From the NCBI RefSeq assembly GCF_000403135.1, contig NZ_AQPN01000100.1, positions 1-64,000 on the forward strand: a stretch of DNA of 64,000 nt, given 5' to 3'. Shown piece after piece: positions 62,700 to 64,000 of this stretch (position 1 is the stretch's first letter; the number at the start of each line of letters is the position of its first letter). The translations under genes and the position numbers were made by a program. This stretch comes from Arcticibacter svalbardensis MN12-7 (GTDB taxonomy: Bacteria > Bacteroidota > Bacteroidia > Sphingobacteriales > Sphingobacteriaceae). The notes under the pieces were generated by a model. That model was given only the letters and a program-made list of their open reading frames with translations. It had not been told where the DNA came from and ran no database searches.

Positions 62700-63922
62700 A
62701 TGTTTGGATAATTAACCCATATGGAAGTTTACCTGAAGAGGGCTGGAGAACTTACAGAAGTACAATGATTGCTAATGCATTAGTTAAGAGCGGACATCAT
62801 GTAGTGCAATTTATTTCAAATTTTGAGCATCGAAGTAAAACTTTTAGAACAGAGTCTTATGAGATAAGAGATATTAACCCATCTTATAAAATACATATTA
62901 TTCCTACTTCTTCCTATTCATCTCATATCTCTTTTGATCGGATAAAATACGAACGTAGTTTCGGAAAGTATCTCTTAAGTCTTGTTGATCTGGATTCACC
63001 AGATGTTGTTATTCTTGCTGAGCCTGCAATCTGTTACTTTAATATTATCATTAAATGGATTAAAGTCGATTTGAAAGCAAAACTTGTTATAGATTTAATA
63101 GATATTTGGCCTGAGTTATTTCATTTATTATTCCCTAAAGAGTTAGATCTTCTAGCAAAAGTTATATTTTCTCCGTTGTACTTTTGGAGAAAGAGGTTAT
63201 ATAGACAAGCAGATGGCCTTATTGCAGTTTCTCAAAACTACCAACACATAGGCTTAAAAATAAAGCCATTTGAAAAGTTGAAAACTGATGTTGTGTATTG
63301 GAGTATACCAAAATCAGAACTATCCAATAAGATTTCATCAACCAATGATGTTATTGCCAACATGATTAAATTTAAACATGAGGATGAAGTCTGGTGCATA
63401 TATGCAGGAACATTAGGTGAAAATTATGATGTTCATTCTATAATGGAAGCTGGAAAAAGATTAAGTAAAAAATATCATTCTACAAAATTCAAGTTGTTAG
63501 TAGCGGGTGATGGTCCGATGTCAGAGTATTGTAGAAAGAACAGCGATGGAATTACTGTAGTCTTTTTAGCTAGATTAAACTCTTTGGATTTAGAAGAAGT
63601 ATTTAAAAAATGTGATTTGGCATTAAGTACTTATAAAGGGCGTTCCACTGTTTCAATGCCTATAAAAGCGTTTGATTATTTAGCATTTGGCTTGCCTCTT
63701 ATAAATTCTTTAGGCAGAGATTTGGGGCACTTTGTTGAAAAATATAATGTTGGTATCAATTATGTACCTGAGTCTGTCGAAGCGCTTTTTATTGCAATAT
63801 GTAAAATCGTCGATGATGAAAATCTGAGAGATGAAATGCGAAAGAATGCATTTCATCTCTCAGAATCTTTCTCTGAAGACAAACAATATGCTAAATTTGT
63901 CTCTGTTGTTGAAAACGTTTGA
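62696..63922 (+). CDS. Glycosyltransferase family 4
   Basis: A 408-residue GT-B fold enzyme. The N-terminal domain has NPYGSLPEEGWRTYRSTMIANALVKSGHHVVQF (8-40), DLIDIWPELFHLLFP near residue 140, and the C-terminal domain YAGTLGENYDVHSIMEAGKRL, KLLVAGDGPMSEYC and STVSMPIKAFDYLAFGLPLINS (the donor-sugar site, replacing the E-x7-E motif). It resembles WbuB-type LPS transferases. It overlaps the polymerase gene by 4 bases. Confidence 0.88.
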   Translation: MNVWIINPYGSLPEEGWRTYRSTMIANALVKSGHHVVQFISNFEHRSKTFRTESYEIRDINPSYKIHIIPTSSYSSHISFDRIKYERSFGKYLLSLVDLDSPDVVILAEPAICYFNIIIKWIKVDLKAKLVIDLIDIWPELFHLLFPKELDLLAKVIFSPLYFWRKRLYRQADGLIAVSQNYQHIGLKIKPFEKLKTDVVYWSIPKSELSNKISSTNDVIANMIKFKHEDEVWCIYAGTLGENYDVHSIMEAGKRLSKKYHSTKFKLLVAGDGPMSEYCRKNSDGITVVFLARLNSLDLEEVFKKCDLALSTYKGRSTVSMPIKAFDYLAFGLPLINSLGRDLGHFVEKYNVGINYVPESVEALFIAICKIVDDENLRDEMRKNAFHLSESFSEDKQYAKFVSVVENV

Positions 63923-63938
63923 AAAATAAAAATAGTTT

Positions 63939-64000
63939 ATGGAAAAATTCTTAGAAATTATAAAGTTAGAATTAGCTGATACTCATTCTACTATTGACGA
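63939..64000 (+). CDS. Partial gene at the window end
   Basis: The frame MEKFLEIIKLELADTHSTID begins 16 bases after the GT4 stop and runs off the window. Only about 20 residues are present. The start is helical and acidic and could belong to an acyl-carrier-like protein or another small enzyme of the operon; no family can be assigned. Confidence 0.45.
   Translation, partial: MEKFLEIIKLELADTHSTID

Overview
The window looks like a chromosomal segment of a Bacteroidota bacterium, most likely Sphingobacteriaceae (Pedobacter-like). The evidence is the Bacteroidota-type promoter element TAnnTTTG with a TTTG box 19 bases upstream (before rimP and before rplM), the short NusA without C-terminal acidic repeats, the long Pro/Val/Glu-rich InfB linker, a DUF6266 protein, a TSP3-OmpA porin and SLBB-type polysaccharide export. 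No rRNA, tRNA or CRISPR array was seen. The genus is inference.

Layout. (1) 1-2362: ruvX, a DUF6266 gene and an 840-base gene-poor, AT-rich stretch. (2) 2363-15644: a defence-type island of two convergent operons. The plus operon encodes DUF4007, a 1078-residue P-loop ATPase, a PAPS-reductase/DndC-like PP-loop protein, a DUF262 protein and a Hanks-type kinase. The minus operon encodes a PLD-helicase, an 81-residue protein, a DndD/Rad50-like ATPase with a zinc hook and a 161-residue protein, with a winged-helix regulator gene upstream. The content points to sulfur-based (phosphorothioate-like) DNA modification and restriction, but the gene set matches neither canonical Dnd, Ssp nor BREX; it is the main candidate for a poorly described system. 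(3) 15669-17745: a broken ECF sigma factor gene and a complete IS4-family element with 13-bp inverted repeats and a 7-bp target duplication. (4) 17830-23003: rimP-nusA-infB with promoter, 5' hairpin and terminator. (5) 23021-41052: a mosaic of about 18 surface-glycan genes on both strands (GT2, GT61, GT90 and other glycosyltransferases, methyltransferases, a 3,4-ketoisomerase/aminotransferase pair for a dTDP-amino sugar, an MsbA-like exporter). (6) 41725-52061: housekeeping genes: OmpA-like porin, a small membrane protein, ridA, recG, rplM-rpsI-rpsB-tsf, pyrH-frr and a second ABC exporter. (7) 52081-54400: an Rpn nuclease remnant with a perfect 32-bp palindrome, a MocR-like regulator split at a run of nine T, and a small HTH protein. 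(8) 54585 to the window end: a polysaccharide locus with SLBB exporter, Wzz-like protein, glycosyltransferases, MurJ/Wzx-like flippase, Wzy-like polymerase and GT4.

How the genes work together: regions 5 and 8 would build, modify, flip, polymerise and export surface polysaccharide or LPS. Region 6 is translation and DNA repair core. Region 2 is a self-contained accessory module; its neighbours (IS, decayed sigma gene, empty AT-rich DNA) fit an insertion hot spot next to the conserved rimP operon.
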